From Timema cristinae (Eukaryota; Arthropoda; Insecta; Phasmatodea; Timematidae): a stretch of 64,000 nt of DNA. Under the pieces are notes generated by a model, which was given only the letters and a program-made list of their open reading frames with translations, had not been told where the DNA came from and did no database searches. Of this stretch, positions 22,605-34,400 are shown piece by piece. The stretch is from NCBI GenBank assembly GCA_039000515.1, contig JBCFYV010009882.1:63902817-63966816 (forward strand), given 5' to 3'. Both the position numbers and the translations under genes were made by a program. Within the stretch, counting starts at the first letter, position 1, and each line of letters starts with the position of its first letter.

Positions 22605-22855
22605 CACTGCGTCTTACTACCCATTCTGACTCTATGCCTATGTACTAGTTACTCTATAAGGTTAGGGATTATGAATGTTTAATTTTGAGAAATTTTCCCG
22701 CATTTGCTTGGACAGATAGTGGGAAATTAACTATAAATAATCCTCAACACACCTGACCAGAATCAAACCATGATCTCCATGTCATCGGTAGTCTAGTCCA
22801 ATACGAGGGTAGCGCCTTAGACCTTACGGCTACCGAAGTGGGTCGTGCGTTTATT
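22603..22855 (-). mobile_element. tRNA-derived SINE, family B, full length
   Basis: The reverse complement runs cacttcggtagccgtaaggt, 'ctaaggcgctaccctcgta', 'gactaccgatgacatggaga', a degenerate B-box (atggtttgattctgg), body with 'ttcccactatctgtccaagc' and the shared tail (gggtagtaagacgcagtgct). Confidence 0.75.
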
Positions 22856-23016
22856 AGAACACTATTTTTAACTTTTATAACCAAACAAAGTCTGCCCGCA
22901 TCAGTGGAGGAATAAGGGAAAACCTTATAGGAAGCCACACCTACTTATAACAAGTAAATTATGTATTAGTTTGAGCAAAAAACTCATCGGGGAACACTTG
23001 GACTAAATATCAAGCT

Positions 23017-23200
23017 CATCTAGTCTGATTGGCTGGTAATGGATATGTCAGGGATTGAAATCTAGTCTGGTGTGCTAAGGATGTTTTTTAAATATAGTCC
23101 CTTCCTTCACACCAATGTGAGTATATTTTGCCTAAATTTTACCTTCTCTATCCTACTCAATAAATATAACTAAGTGTGCATAGCCCAAATTAATATTGAA
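23017..23200 (+). mobile_element. Remnant of SINE family B
   Basis: 'ggctggtaatggatatgtca', B-box-like ggattgaaatctagtctggt, 'gtgtgctaaggatgtttttt' and 'tcccttccttcacaccaatg' follow the family B order, but the tail is degraded. Confidence 0.45.
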
Positions 23201-24810
23201 ATGTGGAGAAAAAAAAGTAAAAATAATTTGTGTATTGTTAAAATAAACTGTTTTAGAAATTCATAATCAACTTAATCAGTATATGTATATGCCTCTGTAT
23301 GTGTCATCTTTATTCAATTATGAGTAATTAATTACTTTATTGCGTCTCACATCACTTGTCCAAAATCATGTCTCACATAATATTGAAACAATATTAATTA
23401 AATATCTTCTCATCTACAATCATATTTTGTTTTGTGATCATGACAATTTGAACTGCACGCGATATAAGAGTGCTCAAATTCTGTTCGTGATGTGTTCTGG
23501 TCACGTCATTGTCCACAACTGCTTGTTTTCCCACGAAGGCACAATCAACTGTCTTTTTTGGAATTTAATCAATCACTTGGTCTTACTATATTAGGCCTAG
23601 TATTTAATAAGAGAGGTCAAATCCAAACATGATAAAGATAAGGTTCACACAAACATATATCATATAAACATAAGTATTCATGCTATTTCCAATGAAATCG
23701 AAAACATATGTATATTTAGATATATGCGTGTGTGTATGTGCGCATTGGAGATAACACAAAAACGTATGCTTATTGTGGAAAATACATACCACGTGTGAAA
23801 TTTAAAAAAATACTAAAGAAACAAAGAAAATGACAAATATTAAATACTAACGTTGGTTATGTTCACATATTTTCAAAGCAGACAGACGTTAAAACAATGA
23901 TGATATCGAGAAATAAAGGGAACAAATATTTATTCATAATTGGTTTATAAGTGAAAAATACTGCTTGATGCTGATGGATAATGAATGTAATATATTTAAA
24001 AAATATTTGTATTGTCATTTTATAGACTAGAAAGTTTATCTCTCTCTCTCTCATATATATATATAAAGTGTATGTGTGCTCGTTAGAAATAACAGGAAAA
24101 ATTCGGTTCATTTTATATTATATATACGGATATCTATAAATGATAGAAAGAATAAATGATATTAAAAATATATATGTATCACTCTGTACTACATCATTCC
24201 TTGATGCATGATAAATAACAATATATATTCGTACCACACAGCTAGAGTATCTGTTACAGTTTAAAAACGCGAAAGAAAATGTCATTCGGGAATAAAATCC
24301 CCAACCGTTACGCGGTACTTTATAGAGTGGGTGACTTGAGGGTTTCACGAATTGTACGCTTATAATAAGGTGGCAGAAATAATATCGGTAAAGTTATGAT
24401 AAGGTTTCTTCAGAACCATTGATGATAGCCACATTTCTTAGTCTTGTAACAATACATATAATATTGTCACTGGTCTGACTCCACGTCGTGCATACGTAGG
24501 TCAGTTGAAGGCCTATTATTGAATATAAGTTATTATGGAGTATTGCGATCATAATGGACCTGGCAGAGACTCAGCTGTTTCTCCCCTCTTTTGGGCTGGG
24601 CATTTCCTTGCGTCGATCTAGAGTGTTGTGCCATGTTAGTATTCTCTAAATTATGTTTAGGGTTATAGTTATTTAATATATATCAAAATTTCAACCCAGT
24701 TCTTTTTATCTTGTAACTTATCACATAGCATGTACCTTAAAACTTATTCGATTGATAATAATTTCATGATGAGGACACGCCAAACAAGTTTTTAAACATA
24801 TATTTATATA
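23201..24810. other. AT-rich, no supported gene
   Basis: Short frames of 62-84 codons at 23.3-24.3 kb have no domain features. Around 24,450-24,620 the composition is more even (gtcactggtctgactccacg), but no element boundaries can be seen. Confidence 0.3.
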
Positions 24811-24814
24811 TGTT

Positions 24815-25092
24815 AATTTTATTGTTATTATTATTACTATTATTTTTATTATTATTATTAGCAGCAGCAGCAGCACCGCAATTTACTACCCGTTTGGGGG
24901 TATACGTACTTACGCTAATGTCTAATGCTAGTGTGATTATGAGATGAAATGGAGGACCTACAGTTTAACGTGGGTTCCGAACCACGGTAGAGGCCTGGCA
25001 TTCCACACATTTACAAGTTGTGATTAATAAACGTCTTGTCAGGGGTGAAGGAATGGTTTGGTAATCAGATAAATCCATGCCGGGACCGAGGA
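24815..25092 (-). mobile_element. tRNA-derived SINE, family A, 5'-truncated
   Basis: The minus strand starts within the B-box (atcctcggtcccggc) and runs through the family body to the common tail and a long (taa)n(ctg)n tract. It carries the same ~15-bp body insertion (tgtgattaataaacgt) as the copy at 2.05-2.35 kb. Confidence 0.75.
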
Positions 25093-25369
25093 TATTTTAA
25101 TGTTTATATAATTTACAACCTATCTCTTTGGTTATGGTAATTGTTAATGTCGTCGACTTGGTCTATCTTAAAATTATAATCGAATGTAAAAGTGTTTGTA
25201 CAATGTATGTCCATATTTTTCGTCCTTCATTCAACATTCATAAATCATTTGTGCCAAGTCATTTCTGAAGCAAAATGTAAATAATGTTTTCAGCTTATTT
25301 GTGGTACGTTGTATAAGTGACATTTCCTTTATATTTCAAGCCTACCATTCTCGTAAAACCTTTACTTAC

Positions 25370-25630
25370 CCATTCCTGCATTTTAACTGGAGAAGTTTGA
25401 GAATATTCCACAAAGTTCCTGCCAGTAAATAAATTGTAATAGTGGTATTGTATTAATTTATACCTTTCGCCACCAGGGTAGATGTAGAAAAGTGACTTAG
25501 TCGATATAAATTGGGACAAAGCAGGCGTAAATGGGTTCCAATACCAGTCAGCTTGGTTTGGATAGTTTGAATTTGTGTGTATTATTTGATCCCAATAAAC
25601 GACATACGTCTTGATGAAAAACACTATTAT
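25370..25630 (-). CDS. Candidate internal exon (87 codons) of an unrecognised gene
   Basis: An open frame of 87 codons lies between a plausible acceptor (aatgattaacag, with a branch-point-like attaac) and a perfect donor (GAATGG|GTAAGTA). Both boundaries are in phase 0. The peptide has the composition of a folded protein rich in Trp, Tyr, Pro and Gly (ADWYWNPFTPALSQFI, then IYPGGERYKLIQYHYYN and SPVKMQEW). The spacing of the Phe-Tyr, Leu-Ile, Tyr-Tyr-Asn and Gln-x-Trp residues faintly recalls acid sphingomyelinase-like phosphodiesterases, but no metal-binding residue lies in this exon. I regard the family as unknown. No partner exons were identified. The frame is open for a further 25 codons past the donor, which neither supports nor contradicts the call. 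Confidence 0.4.
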
Positions 25631-25639
25631 CTGTTAATC

Positions 25640-26585
25640 ATTACATTTAACAAAATAAATCAAACATACTTCTAAAAGCTTCTGAGGGTTTAAAATAAAT
25701 AAGTAAAATATGCCTATTTATAACTAAGAAAACACTACTTACACACATTAAAATATTTTCTGAAAACACTTCCAATAGTATTGTACGAAGCTTTAAATGT
25801 ATAAACCTTAGGTCAAATCTCCTTCGCTTTGATTTCGAAACTCACAATAACTTAATATTTAAACATTTCAAGGAAGAGGAAAACTTCGAGATGTTATGAA
25901 AATATTTGAAACGTCTCCGATAAAAGTGGCATTATAATCATTGTTAGAACAACCACTAAACAGTATTTTAACATCAACTAGTAATAAAATAAAATGTGTC
26001 TTAAAAATAGATTCATAAATATCCTTATATAAAAATAGCGTGACTTTTTCTCTCTCTAAGCCTCTCCCTTTACCTAGACGTACTTAATCGATAGTTTAGA
26101 TATTAAAAATAATGTTTTGTACAAACAACAAAAACGTGAGCTTCGATTTCTACTTTATTTCAAATGTCTCAAATATCGCTTAGATTTCACTTCTCATTTA
26201 AAAATTGACCTTCGCAAACCAATAATTCAAGTGAATCAATCTTATTTCTAAATAAGTAAACTTTCTACTTCTTTTGCATACTCTCCTTACAAATAAATGA
26301 TACTTTTTAGAAAAATGTATATTTTAAAAAATGGATTAATATGACTCTTGTATTATATAGCACTAAATGGAACTATCAAATAGAAATTTAAAATATTTAA
26401 CTTTCTCAAAGAGATCTTGAAACATTTAAATATTGAGCTACTCAACATAGCAGGTAGCTAAGACCCATATAGAATATTCAATACTACTGTAAGCATCCAT
26501 TTCACTTCAATACTGCTCTCATCTTGTTTTGAAAAGTTTGGGAAGAAAACAAACTGGTCTTTTGTTAATGTACTATCTTTTCCCA
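25640..26585. other. AT-rich, nothing recognised
   Basis: No ORF, repeat boundary or RNA feature is supported. Confidence 0.35.
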
Positions 26586-26850
26586 GCAACCCACCTCGGT
26601 GGCCGCGTGGTCTAAGGTGTCACTCTTACACTAGGCTAGACTGCTGGTAACGGAGAAATCGAAGTTCGAATCTTGGTCGTGTGTACTGAGGGTGGTATTT
26701 CCTAGATAGTTTTCCACTTTCCCTCCACGCAAATTCGGGTACGCCTACACTTTCTCTAAATATAACCTTAATCTCGAAAACCATTAGCATAATTAGTACA
26801 TAAGCATATAAATCGAACGGGTATTAAGAAGCGTTGTGGAAAAAATAAAA
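26586..26850 (+). mobile_element. tRNA-derived SINE, family B, full length
   Basis: This is the cleanest family B head: cacctcggtggccgcgtggt, A-box 'tggtctaaggtgtcactc', 'tagactgctggtaacggaga', B-box agttcgaatcttggtcgtgt, 'ttttccactttccctccacg', and a degraded common tail (aaatcgaacgggtattaaga) ending in an A-rich tract. Confidence 0.8.
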
Positions 26851-27244
26851 ATAAAGTCCTCCTTTCTTGCCCACCACTGTCACTCTAGAGACAAGAATAG
26901 GCAGTCACTACTATCTGTATTTGGTCCTTGACAGTTTGGACAGGATGGCTGATTTTATTTACGTAAATATATATATTTTTTCATATACGCATTTATTAAA
27001 TTAACTTGCTTTAACCCATAGCTTCGTTCGCGTTAGTGATGGTTTTAGCTTGATGCCCATTCAAACTAACATTTCTAAATTCAGAAGTTTTAATTTTACG
27101 CGAAGAGAATAAATCAGTGGCGTAGGCCTATATTTAACTGAAATAAACTATTTCCTAGAAGATTGAAAAAATCGAGAGCAATAAACTAAATTAAGGTAGT
27201 AAATTCATAACCTATATATGAGTAGGTTACTTTTAGGCTAACGG

Positions 27245-27960
27245 GGGTACGATGTTCCTATTGGCCTAGCCAGCGTCGTCATATCATAATCAAATGCAGA
27301 TATAACGTGTAATTGTTCCGGTACCACCAATCAGAGGCCGTGGATGGTTCCACGCTAATAAGTCGGTTTCTAAGAGTACGCCAATAATGATTCTCAGTCG
27401 TCCGACCTACCTGCCTGCTGCCTCCCTCTTCCCATCCGCTAAAAGGTAGGCTTCCGAGGGCACGCCAATAACAGAGCTGGAGTTGTGACGTCACTATCTA
27501 ATGTAAATTTAGCCTGTTATGGGTCCGAGGGCAAAGACTGTGGACTGTTCCCCGACGCTGTACTCGGACATCAAGCGCATGCGCGTGGCTCCCCTTGACG
27601 AGACATGCTTCCAATCTAGTTCTCAGAAATGGGCCCAGTCTGGCTTACACGACCCCTTCCTGCCTGTCTTACTGGTTATACGCACTCGATCAGCTCACCT
27701 TCCCCTAACCTTGATTTACAAATTCGTTTTCCTGTCCTTTAGGTGGTGTGGTACTCAATCACCCCTGTAAGTTCTCGCAGTCCACACCTCCTCCAAAACT
27801 GGTTCTCCTGGGCGCAACTTGTTTTACGCAGCTCGGTCAGAATACCTTGAATTTCAAACTTGTTCTATTGCTTTCAAAGCATTTTGGCTACACCTCCCTC
27901 TGCCCTATGTTGCAGCTGCCTGGAAAGTCAAGACGATTAACCGGTCCATCAAACATTTGA
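27245..27960. promoter_or_regulatory. CpG-richer block with CCAAT, CRE and NRF-1-like motifs; possible promoter or retroelement 5' region
   Basis: Within an AT-rich window this block is GC/CpG-rich. It has three ccaat boxes (27,328 accaatcag; 27,380; 27,464), the palindrome TGACGTCA at 27,486-27,493 and GCGCATGCGC at 27,575-27,584. 'gtacgccaata' and 'gcacgccaata' are parts of an ~84-bp direct repeat. It lies about 1.7 kb upstream of the candidate minus-strand exon at 25.4-25.6 kb. No transcript start can be proven, and an LTR-type promoter is an equal possibility. Confidence 0.3.
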
Positions 27961-28099
27961 CATAAGTATAAATCCATTCAGGCCTAAGCTAGCTCCTCGA
28001 GAAACATATAACGCCTATTGTCTACGATCTAAAGGCAATGTTCGTCATTTTCACGAACTTAACGGGAAAAAAGATCCTTGCTAAAAAAAGTAATCATAT

Positions 28100-29110
28100 G
28101 TTTCCTTTTTTATACACACCCTGGAAAAATCTCCTTAATAAAACCAGGTATCCTTTCTCAATTTCATGCGTATTCTGGACAATTTCCTATCCATTTTCCA
28201 GAGAAATATTGGTCTAAAACTACGACGCTAGACCGGGAAATTCAACCTGAGCCGACTATATACAATTTTCTGAGTAAAATTCTTCCTTATTGTTCTAATC
28301 GCATAGCCTAAATCCTTTTCCAAGATAGTTAAGAACTTAGCCAATTCTAAGGCACTTTCCGAGGGAAATTCGAGTTTAACTAGACTAAGCTCTATTTTAT
28401 CGTGCTACCACTTGACTTAAGAGTATTTTACGAGGAAAATTCGAATTTAGCTGACTTTATACCATTTTCCGGGTTAAATTTGTTCTTATCTTGTTACTAC
28501 CCAACTCCGAAGCATTTTCCTAGGAAAAATTTAACTATAATTTTCTCGGTAAAATTTGATACTATCTAGCGGAAACCTGACTCCAGAGCCTTTTCTTAGT
28601 AAAATTAGAACTTAATCCACTTTATAGCATTTTCCTTGTAAAATTAGATCTTATCTAGCTACAACCCAAAACCATTCTCTAGAAATAGTAAGGGGAAATA
28701 CGATCTTATCAAGATACAACCCAACTTTATAGCATTTTTTGAGGACAACTTGAACTTAGCGAATGTATAGCATTTTCCAGAGAAAATTTGATCTGTAACC
28801 CTACAATAGAACACTTTCCGAATGAAATTTTAATTTACCAGACTCTTTTAGCTAACTCTTTAGCAGATTCTGTAGGAAGATCAATCTTATCCTGGTATCA
28901 TCCGACTCTAAAGCATTCTTCGATGAAAATTCAAACCAAGCCGACTACATTGCATTCTTCGAGGAAAATTTGATCTTATCATGCTACAACCCGACTATAG
29001 ATTATTTTTTAGGAAAATTCTACCTCAACCGAACCTATAGAATTTCCCAGAAAAGTTCTTGATACCACCTACCCTAGATTAATTTCCTAAAAAAATTACC
29101 CTTATCTGAA
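28100..29110. repeat. Degenerate dimeric satellite of ~39- and ~46-bp palindromic monomers
   Basis: The core 'gcattttcc-nn-ggaaaat', itself a near-palindrome, recurs at least 15 times: near 28,193, 28,265, 28,350, 28,425, 28,469, 28,513, 28,542, 28,591, 28,628, 28,730, 28,770, 28,811, 28,911 and 28,950. Monomers followed by 'tgaacttagccgacttta' alternate with monomers followed by 'gatcttatctagctacaacc', giving a dimer of about 85 bp. The frames of 61-77 codons here come from the repeats. Confidence 0.7.
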
Positions 29111-29860
29111 TCTTGCTACCTTTTCGTACCTACCATTTGGGAACTCGTTTCTATCGGCGTCTGACTCTCTCTCCCTCGATTGAACTTGCAGCGTGCATCA
29201 TTAATCCAAATGGGCGTAGCCTAGAAAATTCCAGCGTATGTGGGGTTGACCTTAAAAGATGAAATCATTGGATTAAATACACATCTTAAAAGCCGCATCA
29301 TGTTTGGCGTACACGATGCCATCTTTTTAGTACACTAGGCTCGAATGAGAGCGTTCAAAAAAGTCGACTGATTTAGAGTGGGTGCGGGTCTGTCGCGTTA
29401 ACAGTATATAGTATTTTAACACCTAATTTGGTTTACTTCCCTCCGTTCTGGATGTAAAGTACACCGTCTGGTTATCCAACAGTTCCTTGGTTATGACCGA
29501 CGCTTAGCTGAAGGACATTGCCAAGGCAAGCTTATGCTCTTTTTTTTAAAGGGATATTCAAGCATAATAAGATCACCAATTTGTTTTTTTTTTAAGGAAT
29601 CTATGCATGGTTTCTATACTACATTATTACTATCGTGAAGTTATATATGTTGAAATACCAGGCGTTGCCTGGCACCTGAAAGAATAAAGGGCAGATGCCT
29701 GCGATGCATAGGGTACTGACATGCCAGAACCCCTTTCTAAACTAACCCGTTTATACCCTTTCCTATAACCGCAGTCCGTCAGTTTAAATGGAATAGAGTA
29801 TTTATATTCCAGGAATTAACCGTTGGCTTCTTCTGCTTTAGATTCATATTCCATTAATCC
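29111..29860. other. Unclassified sequence between satellite and GC-rich block
   Basis: No gene is supported. A short imperfect hairpin 'ccaggcgttgcctgg' is at 29,658-29,672. Confidence 0.3.
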
Positions 29861-30700
29861 TTTTGTTGGCTGCCACTCGCACCCACCTGCCCGGTAATTT
29901 GGGAGGCCACGTTGGTAACCGTGTTGGCCCTGGGAAGGGCTGGATCGCCGCTCGCCCCGAGAAGAGCAAGCTACTCTTGTTGGCAGCTGACCGAGAAACG
30001 CTCGCTTCCGGGAGTTGGAGGGGCCCCACAGGCTTTGAAAGTGCTGGATTTGTCGGCTCTGATAAGGGCCGACTCCTCCTGCAAACTACTTTCTATACAC
30101 ACTCCCGGGTGATTTGGGAGGTCACGCTGGCAGCCTTGTTGGTCCTGAAAAAGGCCGATTTGCCTGAGGCTATGCCTATCGCGCCACCTCTCCGGTAGTT
30201 GGTGAGGTCATGCAAGCAGGCCTTATGGTACAGAGGGTACTGCAGCTGCTAAAGACTCAACCCAGCTCCTTGCTGTGCCATGAGGCTCCTACTTGCTGAC
30301 GAGCACGAGCTCCTTTCTGATCGGGGTGGCCTTGAGACTCTGCGAACGGCAACTCGTGACTCCTCCGGTCATGACGGGATGCCCAGACTTGTCGTTGCTG
30401 GCTGCTCTTCTGCCAACCGCCGAGATCTTCCGGTTAGTGGCTGGTCACCTCCCGGGCCCGGGATTCTTCTCCAGTGGTCTTGACCCGACCCTGACTTATT
30501 CACCTTAGGCTCCATCGCAGGACGGTGAACAGCAATCTTTCGGAACGCTCCAAACATCCAGGCTTACGAGAAGAAGTTAAGGCGACACCTTACACTCCGA
30601 CCAAAGCTGGGGAAGGTCACTACAACTATGGTGAACGTCCATAGTCAGGTGACTGCAAACTGCTCACCCTCCGTAGGCCATCTGCAGACATATAATCGTA
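29861..30700. repeat. GC-rich block with imperfect internal repeats
   Basis: 'cccggtaatttgggaggcca' (29,889), 'cccgggtgatttgggaggtc' (30,104), 'tccggtagttggtgaggtca' (30,191) and a weaker version near 30,428 are each followed by a 'gca/ctggcagc.ttgttgg..ctg' block, indicating diverged tandem units. Open frames of up to 111 codons exist on the + strand but follow the repeats and show no known domain. It may be the 5' untranslated repeat region of a retroelement or a GC-rich satellite. Confidence 0.45.
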
Positions 30701-30822
30701 GCACATTTTCTACGGTGGATTTCAAATCTCTCGTGGTAAGAAAGAGGATTAATCATTATTCTACATAAAATTACGTTAAGGCAAGTGTCGTCGAACGATT
30801 CAATCAAGCATGAAAACATATT

Positions 30823-31230
30823 ATGTGGACGTGTTTTATGTCTAAAGGATCGTATCGATGGATTGATATGAACGATTATTTACTAGACAAGTATAATCAA
30901 ACTATGCACTCGACTATCAATATGAAACAGATAGATTTATGGACGATAGTCTTTTACAAAGTGTTCAGTGTTTATCTGCATGCTAGAACTATTGATCCTA
31001 AACCGAACAAGTTTAAAAGCAGAGATATCTTTCGTATCAGTAAACATAAGGACGTTTTCGCAAAAGAGTATGCCGAAAACTGGGCGGTAAAACTGCTCAA
31101 GATAGGTAAAGTCTTCGATATTTATTATAGGACCTTTATATTAGAAGATATGAGAGGTAAACCTAACACTGAGGGATTCTACAACAAGTACCTTGGGAAT
31201 ACATCACACATAGACCTGTACCATGTATAA
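30823..31230 (+). pseudogene. Integrase C-terminal fragment, Polinton/Maverick type
   Basis: A 135-codon open frame contains the end of an rve-type integrase core (KYNQTMHSTINM, the segment after the last catalytic residue), then a linker. An SH3/chromo-like C-terminal block follows, recognisable from RISKHKDVFAKEY and a final FYNKYL. This order (KYN-xT-HS, then F...RISKxKxxFxKGY, then GxFYxxEL) is typical of integrases of self-synthesising Polinton/Maverick elements and related transposon-derived proteins. The catalytic DDE part upstream is not present, because a GC-rich block precedes it. Deviations such as Glu in place of the usual Gly after FAK support decay. It is most likely an old fragment. 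Confidence 0.65.
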
Positions 31231-32350
31231 AAGTTCATAAGACATGCTGGAGATAGGCCTATTTCAGATAGCTAGATATCGATTTGTCAAATACCACGTT
31301 GATCGATGCAGCTAACATTGTATAGGAAGGGGAGAACCACTCCCCCCCTCCCCCCACCATTTTCACTGACCATATAAAGATGTGTGTGGACGGAGAGTTT
31401 TACCGCATTCGAGATGTTAAGACAATAATCTGTAATGGTTATAGGATTTATTGAGAGTATAAATTTATGACAGAGGATTGACGTATTTCATAATAAAGGA
31501 TGACTGAAGGTACATCGAATCATGTAATATCCCAATCTCATACAGTATATCGAGAACTACTGTTCCATCTCCAAACTGAAGAATGGAGACAGATCTGAAA
31601 TCCTGTGCATACGGGATCCAGAGGAGGTCCTTCTGGATAAATACAAAATGAGTGAGACGTTATACCTGGAGGAGTACGACTGGGTGAGCTCAATAAGTAC
31701 AAGATGTATAATGTGCTTCGTTTTTAAGAGTAAGAGGAGGAAGAAGAAGAAGAAGACAGCGAGACTGATGCTTCTTAGAAATCCAACATTGTCGAGCTCG
31801 AACTTGTGGGATGAGTAATCCTACCGGGGACAAACTTTGGTCGTGCGTATAGGCGTCAGTTTAACACCTCTCAAAGAGGACTTTCATATTATAGGGGAGG
31901 GTGTGAGTACGAGTTTTTTTAAATGTTGAATTGCAAACAGGCTGTATCATAGACAGATTTAATGATTAAACGTGTGCAAGATAGAAATAGTTGAACCCAT
32001 ATTATATGTTTGTATATTAATCTTAAGAAAATTATAGTGTATGTATTTAAAGAAGGTATACTATTTATTTAACCTCGATCCCAATCTTAGGATTTAAGAT
32101 TATATTTGTGCAAAAGAGATTCACACATTGTTTTCTGTTTAGTTAAAGGTATAATATTTATTTAACCTTAATCCTAATATATACTTAATGATTTAGAGCA
32201 TGGTTTGGATGGAGAATGGAATCAGGCTTAATGGGATGGTTTTGCAAGGATAGAGAATGTAAGAGGTGTAACGTGTTAATTAATTTCTAACACGTAAACG
32301 CTATGAATCCCTATACAAGGTTAAAACTATTACTACCAGATATATAGATT
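31231..32350. other. Decayed, partly coding-like sequence downstream of the integrase fragment
   Basis: Around 31,560-31,700 the + strand reads an acidic, charged peptide for about 45 codons (contains DPEEVLLDKYKMSETLYLEE). A GA-rich run (aagaagaagaagaag) follows. Two copies of 'aaggtataataTTTATTTAACC' occur at about 32,054 and 32,146. The product is unknown; it may be another gene remnant of the same mobile element. Confidence 0.3.
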
Positions 32351-32359
32351 TCTAATAAT

Positions 32360-34030
32360 GTGTGGCAGATATAGACACTCTGCGACATCACAAGCGGGAG
32401 ACGCCCAATTCTCATCAAAATTGCCCCAGCGAACGAGGCAACTCATCTTGGAAGACCAACACGCACACATCTAACACCTGAGCCAGATGACGAGTAAATG
32501 AGAGAGGCTTCATTCCAGAAGATACCAACATTCATTGGCTAGCGCTAGCGGTCGGGTGGCGTGATGTCTGATGATTACCACCCCCTCTCCGTACTTGGAG
32601 AACACCTTGCAAAATTAGTCCCACTGCTATAAATAGGCCTGTCCTCGGTTCACGTCAATCTATGCTATTGTAACCACTCGTCGGAGGAACTGCTGTAAGA
32701 TATTCACGAGCATCTGCTAGGGCGACGTACTGAAGACTGCGATGGTTGAGGCGTCTGTGTCACCTCCTCGCAGCAGAGCAGGCTACGGTGGATACTACAA
32801 GTATTGAGGGAGGTCGTAATATATTGTTGAACTTTGAGCTCTAGTATTCTAAGTCCTTATGACTTAGTTTTGGTATGTCAGTTCTACTGACTTGTTTCTC
32901 TATGACCTTAAGGTATTGTTTATTTTTTTGAGCCTTGAATTCTGTTGTTTAATGCCCATAAGACTTTGATGTTTTATGTCAGTACCGCTGATTTTTATCC
33001 TTATGCCCGTATGGAATATTTTATAGCTTTATGCATTACCTTTCTATGTCTATTTGGCTTAGTCGCAAATATTAGGGTCAAAATTAGACTCCTTAGACTA
33101 TATGACCATGTTGCGGCTAGTTTAAAGAATATAATTTAATTATAGGGGATACCAAGCTATCTGTTGCTATGTTCCACGACCAAATTGGGTCTGTAACTCA
33201 CACTTGTCTCTGATGTGTCTAACTGTGGACTGGCAGGTGGTGCGCAACCTTTGGCAGTACTACTTGTTCTCAGTAGTGGCCCGCGGGGTTTTGTCTATTG
33301 TGTACGGTCCCCTGCGGCACCTTTAGCGTTAGTTGAAAACTACCACTATTTTGTCTAGTGATATTGTCCCCTAGTAGGATTACAGACTAAAGATACTAAT
33401 GATTACTCAGGCAGTACTAATTAGGAAGGGTCCGGCCATAGTATATGTAGCATCAAGTTTTATGGCAGTTCGCCTAATACTAGTAGTAAAATTATAGTTT
33501 TTCTCCTAGGAGTTTATTATCGTTGTAATGTCTAACTCTCTATGGAGTTAACTCTCGCTAATTAGTGCATGTTAATTACCTCCCTTGTAGCTCCTTAAAC
33601 TAGGACATAACTCGTGTAATTTAGTTCCTTATAATATGTATCAAGGGTAGCAGCTGGAAGTCTTAGTCAGCAGGCAGGAGTAAAATCATGTATAGTAAAT
33701 TTGAAATTATATTTGATTACCACCACTAATTTTAATTACCGTGGGTTTGTTGCCTTTCCTCCTATTTGATGAATTAGTATTTGTCCTTCTTTAACGAGTT
33801 ACAAGCTTTCTTATTTACACCTATGACCTATATGTGTGGGCCATAGGGTGTGCCTAGGGGCCTCACACCTGATGCTCCTTTGTCGAGATATTTGTTTACT
33901 TTTATCCGTTCATATTATTATGTATAAACAATAGATGGCTTGAATGGCTTATTACTTTAATACTGTTTACTTCCTATCGACTTTTTTAATAATAATAAAC
34001 TGATGTGTTAAACTTGTAAAATATTCTCAT
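32360..34030 (+). mobile_element. LTR- or 3'UTR-like retroelement segment, copy 1
   Basis: A TATA-box-like TATAAATAGG at 32,638-32,647 is followed ~350 bp later by a segment related to 35.6-36.8 kb. That segment has tandem 'ctatg.cc.ata(a/t)g..tta' phrases, then 'ggcagtactacttgttctca', 'ggcccgcgggg' and 'ctctatggagttaactc'. It ends just after AATAAA at 33,994-33,999. Homology between the two copies stops within about 30 bp of the AATAAA, as expected if it ends at a poly(A) site. Small open frames lack domains. Confidence 0.45.
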
Positions 34031-34154
34031 TCTTAGCTCCTTGTAATCAACTTTTGTAAGTAAAGCAAATGTTTTAGAGTTAATCTATAATGAATCTACG
34101 CTTAATGCATTAGAATATGTAATCTCAATGAGAGGGTATAATCTGGAGATAAAA

Positions 34155-34400
34155 TGTAAGAAGAAACATAGAATAGAACTATGTGTAGTGTAAAAATATG
34201 AAGGCTTACTGTAAGTTCATAGTCTTGCTAAAGAGTGTAAGAGGAAATAAAGAATGGGACTATGCTTGATGTAAGAAAGTATGAAGGCCTAATGGAAGAG
34301 AATGGTATGTATAGGAAATGTAAGAGGGAATAGAGAATGTAACAATACTTAATGTAAGAGAATATGACAGGGATGAAGAAGGATAGCGAAAAGCATGGGA
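34155..34400. repeat. Three-copy 82-bp tandem repeat
   Basis: 'tgtaagaagaaacatagaat', 'tgtaagaggaaataaagaat' and 'tgtaagagggaatagagaat' start at 34,155, 34,237 and 34,319, with collinear sequence in between. Confidence 0.7.
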
